Positions 29,282 to 37,019 of a stretch of DNA of 64,000 nucleotides are shown here, one piece after another. A program made the position numbers and the translations under genes. Position 1 is the first letter of the stretch. Each line of letters starts with the position of its first letter. A model generated the notes under the pieces. The model ran no database searches. It worked only from the letters and a program-made list of their open reading frames with translations, and was not told the origin of the DNA. Source of the stretch: G965227875 sp965227875 (GTDB lineage: Bacteria; Pseudomonadota; Alphaproteobacteria; Rhizobiales; JAJFHC01); the NCBI GenBank assembly GCA_965227875.1, contig OZ245783.1:1922001-1986000 (forward strand), given 5' to 3'.

Positions 29282-29911
29282 TCAGCCTTCGAGAACGATG
29301 AGATGGTCGGGCAGGGAATTGTCTTCCGCGCCGTCCGGGGGAAACTCCGCCGCCAGAACGTCGCCGCAGGTCTCGATGGCGGAGACGAAACCGTCCACGA
29401 TCGAGCCCGCACGCGCGGCCGACGTGATGGACGCCACGGCGTCGTCCCAGACATCCGGTGCGACACGCGCGTGAATGCCCTCGTCCGCAATCACCTCGCA
29501 ATAGTGTTCCAGCACGGAAATGAATATGAGAACGCCGGTCCGCCCGGGCGTCGTGTGCAGGTTCTGGGCGAGGAACTGGTCGAGCGCGACCCGGTGCGCG
29601 CGCTGCCGCTTCACCGAAGCGGGGATGATATGGGGCATGATCGCCGGCAGTCGCAGCACCAGGGCGACCGCGATGAACACGAAAAGCTGGCCGGCGTAGA
29701 TTTCCGGGAACGAGAAGACCGGGAACCAGATGGCGGGCAGGGGCACGGACAGTGCGGCCAGCGCCGCCCACAATGTCGGGATGTAGGAATAGTCGTCGCT
29801 GCGTTCGGTGACGACCGCGACGATCTCGCCGCGTGTGCGGGCTTCCTGCGTCTTGATCGCCTGCGAAATGCGCCGCCGGCCGGCTTCGTCGATGAAGGAG
29901 TTCCGCGCCAT
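29282..29911 (-). CDS. Membrane TPM-domain protein
   Basis: A 209-residue protein beginning MARNSFIDEAGRRRISQAIK. Residues 10-50 resemble the start of a TPM domain (TRGEIVAVVTERSDDYSYIP), followed by two membrane helices (about 45-70 and 75-95) and a second TPM-like part (GRTGVLIFISVLEHYCEVIAD), as in COG3762 proteins. TPM proteins are linked to thylakoid or membrane maintenance in plants and bacteria; a bacterial role is not established. The ATG lies one base past the stop of the preceding TPM gene. The frame extends upstream inside that gene only as a shadow. Confidence 0.87.
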   Translation of the reverse strand: MARNSFIDEAGRRRISQAIKTQEARTRGEIVAVVTERSDDYSYIPTLWAALAALSVPLPAIWFPVFSFPEIYAGQLFVFIAVALVLRLPAIMPHIIPASVKRQRAHRVALDQFLAQNLHTTPGRTGVLIFISVLEHYCEVIADEGIHARVAPDVWDDAVASITSAARAGSIVDGFVSAIETCGDVLAAEFPPDGAEDNSLPDHLIVLEG

Positions 29912-29912
29912 T

Positions 29913-30671
29913 CTACCAGCTCCCCGACGACCCGCCGCCGCCAAAACTTCCGCCGCCGCCGGAAAAGCCGCCCCCTCCGGAGAAGCCCCCGCCCGACGAC
30001 CCGCTGCCCCAGGATGATCCGGAACGCCGCCGCCCGCCCCGTCCGGACTTGGCATTGAAAATGATGATGATGACCATGATGAAGATGAACACGTGGACCA
30101 GGGTGGCGATGACCGCTTCCCGGCTCTCTGATTTCTTTTTCGCCTTCGCCCGCGCCGCGACCTGCTCGGGATCTCCCGACACCACCTTGACGATGTCGTT
30201 GAACCCGGCTTCGATTCCGCCCGCCATGTCGCCCGCCCTGAAGCGCGGCAGGATGCTCGTCTCGATGATGATCTTCGTCAGCGCGTCGGTGAGTGTGCCC
30301 TCGAGCCCGTACCCCACCTCGATCGCCACCTTGCGCTCGTTGGGCGCGACGATCAGCAGGGCGCCATTGTCGAGCTCCTTCTGGCCGATCCCCCAGTGGC
30401 GCCCGAGGCGTACGCCGAAGTCGCGAATCTCGTAGCCCTGCAGCGACGGCAGGGTGACCACGACGACCTGCGCGGACGTCTTGTCCTCCAGCGCTTTCGA
30501 CGCGTCCTCGATCCGGATTTCCGCGTTGCTGTCGAGAAGCTGCGCGTCGTCGACGACACGGCCGGTCAGCTTCGGGAAGACCGGATCGGCCGCCGGCGCC
30601 GGCAGGTTGGCGGCAGCCAGGACGGCCGCGGCGGCCAGTGCCACGAAGATTGCGCGAACCGCGAATGTCAT
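29913..30671 (-). CDS. Exported TPM-domain protein (YgcG type)
   Basis: A 252-residue protein with a signal peptide (1-28), a TPM domain (about 35-155; VVDDAQLLDSNAEIRIED, VVVVTLPSLQGYEIRDFGVRLGRHWGIG), one membrane helix near 185-205 and a C-terminal Gly/Ser-rich tail (FSGGGGFSGGGGSFGGGGSS). The layout matches YgcG-like proteins, which place the domain in the periplasm with a glycine tail. It lies 19 bp after lemA and is followed by the second TPM gene after one base, giving a lemA-TPM-TPM operon. Confidence 0.92.
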   Translation of the reverse strand: MTFAVRAIFVALAAAAVLAAANLPAPAADPVFPKLTGRVVDDAQLLDSNAEIRIEDASKALEDKTSAQVVVVTLPSLQGYEIRDFGVRLGRHWGIGQKELDNGALLIVAPNERKVAIEVGYGLEGTLTDALTKIIIETSILPRFRAGDMAGGIEAGFNDIVKVVSGDPEQVAARAKAKKKSESREAVIATLVHVFIFIMVIIIIFNAKSGRGGRRRSGSSWGSGSSGGGFSGGGGFSGGGGSFGGGGSSGSW

Positions 30672-30690
30672 GGGCGCTGTCGCTCCGCCG

Positions 30691-31284
30691 TCATTCGAAG
30701 CTGACCGTTGGCGCTTCCTTGGCCTTGTCGTCTATGTCGAAGGTCTGCATGGGCTTGTTTTCCGGGTAGACGAAGGCCGCCCACCAGCGTCCGGGAATCG
30801 TCCTGAGTTCCGTGTTGTAGACCCGAACCGCCTCGATATAGTCCCGACGGGCCACCGAGATGCGGTTCTCGGTGCCTTCGAGCTGGGACTGCAGCGCCAG
30901 GAAGTTCTGGTTCGACTTGAGATCCGGGTAGTTCTCGACCACGGCCAGCAGCCGGGAGAGCGCCGACGTGAGCTGGCCCTGGCTGTCCTGGAACGCCTTG
31001 AAGGCGGCGGGATCGGACAACATTTCCGGCGGCAGCGTCACCTGGGTTGCCCTCGAGCGCGCGTTCACGACGGCGGTGAGCGTCTCGCGCTCCTGGGCGG
31101 CATAGCCCTTCACCGTATTGACGAGATTGGGAATCAGGTCGGTGCGGCGCTGGTACTGGTTGAGGACCTGGCTCCAGGCCGCCTTCGCCTGTTCCTCGTA
31201 GGTCGGGATGTTGTTGATCCCGCAAGCGGTCAACAGAACGCCCATGAGGGCGAGAAGTACAAGATTTCGCAGGTTGCGTATCAC
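30691..31284 (-). CDS. lemA: LemA-family lipoprotein
   Basis: A 197-residue LemA protein. It begins with a lipoprotein signal (NLVLLALMGVLLTACG, Cys near position 21), followed by the LemA helical core: YEEQAKAAWSQVLNQYQRRTDLIPNLV, VVNARSRATQV and LLAVVENYPDLKSNQNFLAL. LemA proteins form an antiparallel helical bundle; their role is not defined. I chose GTG at 31284 because the signal peptide begins there; ATGs at 31323 and 31341 are in frame. First gene of an operon with two TPM-domain genes, a frequent partnership. Confidence 0.9.
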   Translation of the reverse strand: MIRNLRNLVLLALMGVLLTACGINNIPTYEEQAKAAWSQVLNQYQRRTDLIPNLVNTVKGYAAQERETLTAVVNARSRATQVTLPPEMLSDPAAFKAFQDSQGQLTSALSRLLAVVENYPDLKSNQNFLALQSQLEGTENRISVARRDYIEAVRVYNTELRTIPGRWWAAFVYPENKPMQTFDIDDKAKEAPTVSFE

Positions 31285-31438
31285 GGTCGGTCTCCATCCG
31301 GGCTTTCGGAATGCCGGATCCATTGCTAACCGATTTGGCACAGGGGAAAAAGCTGCATCTGGCCTCCCCGTTTACCATCCGGCGCGTTTTGCATTTTCCT
31401 CCACTCGTCTAACCGTCTGTTTCTGCTAATATTATCCA

Positions 31439-31966
31439 ATGTACACGCGCCCCAGACAGCCTGAGAGACAAACAGAAACGGTTAACGCCCGGCCGGACGA
31501 TTCATCCGCCTATCCGACCGCCGGCGCGCGGACGCTGGCGGACCTCGCGGGCCTCGTTCGCCAGCAGGACGACCTGCGTGCGCAGTTGCGCAGCGTCGAG
31601 CGCAAGATCTCGGTCCTCCGGCCGCTTGCGGCGGGGCTTCTCTCGCAGTGCACGCCGGAGGAAAGGGAGAGCCTCGCGCGCGACTTCGAGCTCCCGGGCC
31701 TTCTCGGCGAACAGACCGCGTGTCGCGGCGGCAATCTCCTGCGCGAGGTCCTCGGCACGTTCCGGTCGGGCGCCCCGGCCCCCTTCGGCGCGGGCGACGT
31801 GATCGCGGCGCTCGAGGACCGCGGCGTGGCCTGTTCGAGCAAGGCCGTCTACAACGCCATCCAGCGTCTGGCGCTCAACGGCCAACTCGTCCGCGTCTCG
31901 CGCGGCCGCTACCTGGCGCCGGGTTACGGTTTTGCCGTCGACGCGCCGGACGGCCTGCAGGACTGA
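31439..31966 (+). CDS. Uncharacterised coiled-coil/winged-helix protein
   Basis: A 175-residue protein I do not recognise. Residues 30-60 form a predicted coiled coil (LADLAGLVRQQDDLRAQLRS), and residues 110-165 look like a winged helix: FGAGDVIAALEDRGVACSSK, then AVYNAIQRLALNGQLVRVSRGRYLAPGYG, where the final RGRYL resembles a wing strand. It may therefore bind DNA. The upstream 100 bp are AT-rich and unshared with lemA, which diverges. It converges on the dodecin gene with 8 bp between stops. Confidence 0.72.
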   Translation: MYTRPRQPERQTETVNARPDDSSAYPTAGARTLADLAGLVRQQDDLRAQLRSVERKISVLRPLAAGLLSQCTPEERESLARDFELPGLLGEQTACRGGNLLREVLGTFRSGAPAPFGAGDVIAALEDRGVACSSKAVYNAIQRLALNGQLVRVSRGRYLAPGYGFAVDAPDGLQD

Positions 31967-31974
31967 CCTGCGCG

Positions 31975-32178
31975 CTATTTCACCTCGAAGGTGATCTTGC
32001 AGTTCACGCGGTAGGCCTTGATCTTGCCGCTCGGCCCGACCTCCGCCGACATGTCCTTGACCCAGACCGAGCGGATGCCCTTCACGCTCTTCGCGGCTTC
32101 GGCGACGGCCTTCTGCGTCGCCTCTTCCCAACCCTTCGGGGATTCGGCGAGAATCTCGATTACCTTGTGTACGGCCAT
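31975..32178 (-). CDS. Dodecin
   Basis: This 67-residue protein has the dodecin pattern: MAVHKVIEILAESPKGWEEA at the N-terminus, SVKGIRSVWVKDMSAEV with the conserved Trp that stacks on flavin, and YRVNCKITFEVK at the C-terminus. Dodecins assemble as hollow dodecamers that store or buffer flavins (or CoA). AAGGAG lies six to seven bases before the ATG at 32178; the longer reading frame upstream is not supported. Confidence 0.94.
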   Translation of the reverse strand: MAVHKVIEILAESPKGWEEATQKAVAEAAKSVKGIRSVWVKDMSAEVGPSGKIKAYRVNCKITFEVK

Positions 32179-32297
32179 TTCTTTCTCCTTCGCGTATTGG
32201 TCGCGACCGAACACTGCGACGCGAATGCGCCGAAACCGCGGCGGTGAAACCGTACGCCCGCCCGGTACGTACAAGTCCTGAAAGAGGGAGAGTCGCC

Positions 32298-32693
32298 ATG
32301 ACCTTTTTCGACGCCGTCGCCCTGCAGCCCGGCTGGGTCCGGATCTGGGTCGTCTACCTGACGATCGTCATCGTGCCCACAGGGTTCATCCTGCTGCTCA
32401 ACCGCCGGACACGCCCGGACGGTCTGGCGATCATCGCCGCCAATACGGCGGTCATCGTCACGGTGGGATGGATGTTCGACCGGATGGGCTACGTGCGCCT
32501 GTTCGGCCTGCCCCATCTGGTGTTCTGGGGTCCGCTGATCGTCTTCCTGTGGCGGCGCCTCCGTCAGGATCCGCCCGCAGCGCCCTACCGGCAGCTGCTC
32601 TATGTGTTCATCCTGTCCGTCGCCGCCTCGCTGGCCTTCGACACGGTGGACGTGATCCGCTATGCGCTGGGCGAACGCGCGCCGATCCCCTGA
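32298..32693 (+). CDS. Four-helix membrane protein of unknown function
   Basis: A 131-residue hydrophobic protein with about four transmembrane helices (IWVVYLTIVIVPTGFILLL, GLAIIAANTAVIVTVGWMF, FGLPHLVFWGPLIVFLW, LLYVFILSVAASLAFDTVDV). The frame opens upstream but the ATG at 32298, preceded by AGGGAGAG, begins the hydrophobic region. I do not recognise the family. It converges on the GST gene and is divergent from dodecin. Confidence 0.75.
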   Translation: MTFFDAVALQPGWVRIWVVYLTIVIVPTGFILLLNRRTRPDGLAIIAANTAVIVTVGWMFDRMGYVRLFGLPHLVFWGPLIVFLWRRLRQDPPAAPYRQLLYVFILSVAASLAFDTVDVIRYALGERAPIP

Positions 32694-32708
32694 CCGGCGG
32701 ACCGGACG

Positions 32709-33344
32709 TCAGGCCCCGCCTTCCAGTTCCGCCATGTAGGCGTCGTCCGCCTGCTGGGCGCGCTGCAGCGCGGGGCGCTCGATAAGACGGGCATGGTAGG
32801 CTTCGAACGAGGGCCGCCTTTCCATGGTACCGAACTGCATGCCCCAGCCGATATGCGACCCGACATAGACGTCCGCGGCGGTGAACGTGTCCCCGGCGAT
32901 ATAGTCTCTCCGGGCGAGCTCCGCGTCGAGGACGTCGAGCACGAGTTCCGGCGAGCCGTAACCCACCATGCCTAGCTTGTCCTCGGGTACGGTGAACTGC
33001 ATCGCCTTGTTGGTCATCGCGGCCTCGACAGGACCTGCGGCGAAGAACAGCCAGCGGTAATAGGGCCCCCGCGCCCGCGACCCCGAGGCAGGCGCCAGGC
33101 CGGCGGCCGGGAAGGCGTCGGCGAGATAGGCGCAGATCGCCGCGCATTCGGTGATCACCGTTTCCCCGTGCACGACCGCAGGCACCTTTCCCATCGGGTT
33201 GATCGCCAGATAGTCCGGCGACTTCATGTCCGGCCCGTACCCGACGACCACCGTGTCGTATGCCGCGCCGGTTTCCTCGAGCATCCACCGCCCGATTCGT
33301 CCGCGGGACATGGGATTGGTGTAGAAGGTCAGTGCATCTGTCAT
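32709..33344 (-). CDS. Glutathione S-transferase family protein
   Basis: A 211-residue GST with a thioredoxin-like N-terminal domain (LTFYTNPMSRGRIGRWMLEE, then INPMGKVPAVVHGETVITECAAICAYLA with the cis-proline and the ES-like glutathione site replaced by TECAAI) and a helical C-terminal domain (GDTFTAADVYVGS, the N-capping box of GST domain 2). It is likely to conjugate or reduce small electrophiles; the substrate is unknown. Confidence 0.93.
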   Translation of the reverse strand: MTDALTFYTNPMSRGRIGRWMLEETGAAYDTVVVGYGPDMKSPDYLAINPMGKVPAVVHGETVITECAAICAYLADAFPAAGLAPASGSRARGPYYRWLFFAAGPVEAAMTNKAMQFTVPEDKLGMVGYGSPELVLDVLDAELARRDYIAGDTFTAADVYVGSHIGWGMQFGTMERRPSFEAYHARLIERPALQRAQQADDAYMAELEGGA

Positions 33345-33571
33345 GATTTGCTCCGGCTTACCGAATCTGGCGGCGAATCATATGGCCGGGCCGCGATTCC
33401 GCAAGTGACAATCCGTTGTTCGGTTTGAGTTTTCTGGCGACTCGGACCGTAGGCACGGCGCCTGCTTTCGTTTCCGTTCGAAAGTTTTCCCATTTTTTTG
33501 TTTCGGCCGCATGGCCGGGGCGGGCGCGGGCGGTTAGGTTGTTCCCGAATTGAATCGGGCGGGCGGTGCAC

Positions 33572-35065
33572 ATGACCGGTGTCGAGAAAAAGTCGGAGAA
33601 CCGGTACGTCAACGACCTGCGGCGTCTCGGCTTCATCCAGGAACAGGTTCTGAAAGTCCGCGGCGCGGCCGTGCCGGTCGGCGTGTCCGTCCTGTTTCTC
33701 GGCTTCGTCGCCGCCTATGTGGGCGGTGGTTTCATCAACGTGGGCGATGAGACCGTCGTCGTCGTGGCCGCCGCAATCATCGGCGGCTACATGGCGATAA
33801 ACATTGGCGCCAACGATGTCGCGAACAACATGGGGCCTGCGGTTGGGGGCAAGGTCCTGACCATCGCCGCAGCCGTCCTTATTGCGGCGGTCTGCGAGGC
33901 CGCCGGGGCCCTGTTGGCCGGAGGCGATGTCGTGCGCACGGTGTCCAAGGGCATCATCGCACCGGACAACCGGATAGATGTTGGGCAGTTTCGCGACCTC
34001 ATGCTGAGCGCGCTGCTCGCGGCGGCCCTCTGGATCAACCTGGCGACGGTGCTCAGTGCGCCCGTGTCGACCACCCACTCGATCGTCGGCGGTGTCCTCG
34101 GCGCGGGCATCGCGGCAGCCGGACTCGGCCTCGTGAACTGGGCGACCATGGGCGCGATCGCCGCAAGCTGGGTCATTTCGCCCGTCTTCGGCGCCGCCAT
34201 CGCGGCCGCACTCCTTCTCTTCATCAAGGTCAACGTCCTCAACGTCAAGGACCGCCTCGACGCCGCACGGCGCTGGGTGCCCTTGCTCATCGCCCTCATG
34301 GCCGCGGCTTTCGCCGCCTACATGGCGATGAAGGGGCTGAAACGAATATGGAAACCGTCCATTCCGGAAATCATGGCCGTGTCCGGATTCAGCTTTCTGA
34401 TCGCTTTTCTGCTCGCACGGCCCCACGTCGCCCGGCGTGTGACCCGGCTGGAGAACACCAAGAAGGATGTCAGCAAGCTGTTCGACGTTCCGCTCATCAT
34501 GGGCGCCGCCCTGCTGTCCTTCGCCCATGGCGCCAACGACGTCGCCAACGCGGTCGGGCCACTCGCCGCCATCGTTTCCACGATCGGGACCGGGTCGGGC
34601 GTGGCCGCGACGGTTTCGATTCCGCTCTGGGTCATGGTCGTCGGCGCGTTCGGGATCGCGCTCGGTCTCGGCCTGTTCGGCCCGAGACTGATCGCCGTCG
34701 TCGGCCAGAAGATCACCCGGCTCAACTCGCCGCGGGCCTATTGCGTCGCCCTTTCCTCGGCGGTGACGGTGCTGATCGCCACGACGCTCGGCCTGCCGGT
34801 CAGTTCGACCCATATCGCCGTGGGCGCGGTCTTCGGGGTCGGTTTCCTCCGTGAATTCGTGGAAGACCCCAACAAGCGCAAGCTGCGCCCGGGACACCGT
34901 CTCAACGCGACCGCGCAGGACGCCTTCGACAGCCGCAGCCTGCGCGGCAAGCGCATGCTGGTCCGCCGCCGGTTCGTCTATTCGATCGTCGCGGCCTGGG
35001 TGATCACCGTGCCGGCGTCAGCGCTTCTTGCGGCTGCGCTTTATGGTGCTCTGCAATTTCTCTGA
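33572..35065 (+). CDS. pit: Inorganic phosphate transporter, PiT family
   Basis: A 497-residue permease of the PiT/PHO-4 family, which moves phosphate, usually as a metal-phosphate complex, with protons or sodium. The two inverted signature repeats are present: GANDVANNMGPAVGGK (about 75-90) and GANDVANAVGPLAA (about 320), together with APVSTTHSIVGGVLGAG and GLPVSSTHIAVGAVFG. About ten membrane helices are seen, and a long central loop. A GTG at 33566 is an alternative start. No PhoU-like (DUF47) partner is next to it. Its 3' end overlaps the converging Nudix gene by 62 bp. Confidence 0.95.
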   Translation: MTGVEKKSENRYVNDLRRLGFIQEQVLKVRGAAVPVGVSVLFLGFVAAYVGGGFINVGDETVVVVAAAIIGGYMAINIGANDVANNMGPAVGGKVLTIAAAVLIAAVCEAAGALLAGGDVVRTVSKGIIAPDNRIDVGQFRDLMLSALLAAALWINLATVLSAPVSTTHSIVGGVLGAGIAAAGLGLVNWATMGAIAASWVISPVFGAAIAAALLLFIKVNVLNVKDRLDAARRWVPLLIALMAAAFAAYMAMKGLKRIWKPSIPEIMAVSGFSFLIAFLLARPHVARRVTRLENTKKDVSKLFDVPLIMGAALLSFAHGANDVANAVGPLAAIVSTIGTGSGVAATVSIPLWVMVVGAFGIALGLGLFGPRLIAVVGQKITRLNSPRAYCVALSSAVTVLIATTLGLPVSSTHIAVGAVFGVGFLREFVEDPNKRKLRPGHRLNATAQDAFDSRSLRGKRMLVRRRFVYSIVAAWVITVPASALLAAALYGALQFL

Positions 35066-35483
35066 GCCACGGCCGCAGCGCATCGACCTGGCGAATCAGA
35101 CCCAGGAAATCGTTCCGGTAGGCGACCTTGGGCGCGTCCTCGATCAGCGCCCAGTGCCTCTGCCGGCAATGGCATTCCGGCCACTCGTCTTCCTGCATCT
35201 GCACGAAGTAGGGGTAATAGGTCACCGGTATCTGGCGGATGCCCTTGTTCGTCTGTTTCCCGATGACCACGGTGATCGGAAAATCCTGCAGAACCACGCC
35301 CCGCACGCCGGCTTCCTCAAAACCTTCGCGGTGACAGGTCTCGACATGGCTCTCGTCCACCTTTGCCTTGCCCTTGGGCAGGATCCAGCGGCCGCGGGTC
35401 TGGGAGGTGATGAACAGCAACGCCATCGCATCGTCGCGGACGTCGAAGGGAACGATACCGACCCTGTGATTGCGTTTCGACAT
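35004..35483 (-). CDS. Nudix hydrolase
   Basis: A 159-residue protein with a full Nudix box: G-x5-E in GKAKVDE followed after seven residues by REGFEEAGV. The N-terminal strand VGIVPFDVRDDAMALLFIT and the PKGK motif before the box fit the diphosphoinositol polyphosphate/Ap4A-type subgroup (DIPP-like). Substrate unknown. The last 62 bp overlap the end of the pit gene on the other strand, so the two transcripts are antisense to each other at their 3' ends. Confidence 0.92.
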   Translation of the reverse strand: MSKRNHRVGIVPFDVRDDAMALLFITSQTRGRWILPKGKAKVDESHVETCHREGFEEAGVRGVVLQDFPITVVIGKQTNKGIRQIPVTYYPYFVQMQEDEWPECHCRQRHWALIEDAPKVAYRNDFLGLIRQVDALRPWLREIAEHHKAQPQEALTPAR

Positions 35484-35664
35484 GGTTCTCCCGGCTGTTC
35501 GCGAATCGCGTGTCCAAGTCCTATCCGATTTCCGGCGAAGTACAAAACGAGTGAACCCGCCGGTTGATGCAGGTCAAGGCGCGATGAAGACCTTTCTTCG
35601 ACAATATCGTCATCGGAAGCGCGCAGGCTTTGCGCATCCTTACTCGGGATATAGGAGGACGAAC

Positions 35665-36216
35665 ATGTCTTTCAAACGGTTCGGCGCGGTTGCGCTGTCA
35701 GCGGGACTCCTCTTGTCTGCCGCGGCTACGGTCGCCGCGCACGACGGACGTGGCGGCGGATGGCATGGCTGGGGCATGGGCGGCATGATGCACAACTGGA
35801 GTGACGGGCCGAGGATGGACTCGGACCGTGACGACTGGCGGGTTGGCCGGATCAAGGGTCGTCTCGCCTATATCAAGGCCGAGATCGGCATCACCGGTGA
35901 CCAGGAAACCGCGTGGAAGTCCTTCGCCGAGACCGTGCGGACGAACGCGGAAACCCATGTCGCACTCATGCGAAGCATGATGCAGGAGATGATGGACGGA
36001 GACTTTTCCCGCAAATCGCCGCAGGACCGGCTCGAAACCCGCATCACGCACATGGAGGCGCGCATCGAGCAGTTGAAGGACCTCAAGACGGCGTTTGCCG
36101 CGCTCTACGACGTGCTCGACGACAAGCAGAAGGCCACGGCAGACGAGATCGCCCTGCCGATGATGGGCATGGGCATGGGTATGGGCCGTGGACGCGGCCA
36201 TCGCATGATGCACTGA
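35665..36216 (+). CDS. Spy/CpxP-like periplasmic protein, Met/His-rich
   Basis: A 183-residue protein with a signal peptide (1-25, ending VAAH), two LTxxQ-like motifs (IGITGDQETAWKSF near 78 and LDDKQKATADEI near 155) and a helical middle, as in the Spy/CpxP periplasmic chaperone family. The mature N-terminus (HDGRGGGWHGWGMGGMMHNW) and the C-terminus (MMGMGMGMGRGRGHRMMH) are unusually rich in Met, His, Gly and Trp, which suggests metal binding. AGGAGG precedes the ATG. The ABC exporter operon follows 86 bp later. Confidence 0.88.
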   Translation: MSFKRFGAVALSAGLLLSAAATVAAHDGRGGGWHGWGMGGMMHNWSDGPRMDSDRDDWRVGRIKGRLAYIKAEIGITGDQETAWKSFAETVRTNAETHVALMRSMMQEMMDGDFSRKSPQDRLETRITHMEARIEQLKDLKTAFAALYDVLDDKQKATADEIALPMMGMGMGMGRGRGHRMMH

Positions 36217-36307
36217 TTCCGGGTGTCGGCGCTTACGTCGGCACGTACATGTGGCATGATGCCCGCGCGTCTGCGGGAGACGGGATGTACCTGAGGACCT
36301 CGTGCCG

Positions 36308-37015
36308 ATGCCGGAAGCGGTTTTCGAGATTTCGGACCTGACGAAGGTCTACGTCACCGGGGATGTGGAGGTCTACGCCCTTCGCGGGGCTTCCGCGGAG
36401 CTTTACGCCGGCGAACTGACCGTGATGCTCGGCCCGTCCGGCAGCGGCAAGTCCACCTTCCTCAACATCATCGGGGGGCTCGACACCCCGACGTCCGGCC
36501 AGGTGAGGTTCCGCGGCGTGGACCTGTCCGGGCTCGGCGAGGCGGGCCTTACCCGTTTTCGCCGCGACAAGGTGGGTTTCGTCTTCCAGTTCTACAATCT
36601 CATTCCGAGCCTCACCGCCCGGGAGAACGTCAGCCTCGTCACCGAGATCGCCGCCGACCCGATGCCGCCGGAAGAGGCGCTCGGTCTGGTCGGCCTCGCC
36701 GACCGGCTCGATCACTTCCCGGCGCAGATGTCGGGCGGCGAGCAGCAACGGGTCGCCATCGCCCGCGCCATCGCCAAGCGGCCGGAGGTGCTGCTGTGCG
36801 ACGAGCCCACAGGTGCGCTCGATTCCAAGACCGGCATCCTGGTGCTGGAGGCACTGGTGCGCATCAACGAGGAACTCGGCACCACCACCGCGATCATCAC
36901 GCACAATGCGGCCATCCGGAAACTGGCGCACCGGACCTTCTACTTCGTCGACGGCGCGATCACGCGCACCGAGACCAACGACGCCCGCCTCGAGCCGGCG
37001 GACATCGACTGGTGA
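36308..37015 (+). CDS. ABC transporter ATPase (MacB/LolD type)
   Basis: A 235-residue ATPase with Walker A GPSGSGKST, a Q-loop (VFQFYNLIPSLTARENV), the signature MSGGEQQR, Walker B LLCDEPTGALD and the His switch ITHN. The sequence around the Q-loop is that of the MacB/LolD/FtsE-like subgroup, which powers FtsX-type permeases that move substrates from the membrane or periplasm outward. A GTG at 36302 is an alternative start; GAGGA at 36293 gives 10-bp spacing to the ATG used. Permease and adaptor genes follow directly. Confidence 0.93.
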   Translation: MPEAVFEISDLTKVYVTGDVEVYALRGASAELYAGELTVMLGPSGSGKSTFLNIIGGLDTPTSGQVRFRGVDLSGLGEAGLTRFRRDKVGFVFQFYNLIPSLTARENVSLVTEIAADPMPPEEALGLVGLADRLDHFPAQMSGGEQQRVAIARAIAKRPEVLLCDEPTGALDSKTGILVLEALVRINEELGTTTAIITHNAAIRKLAHRTFYFVDGAITRTETNDARLEPADIDW

Positions 37016-37019
37016 TCCC

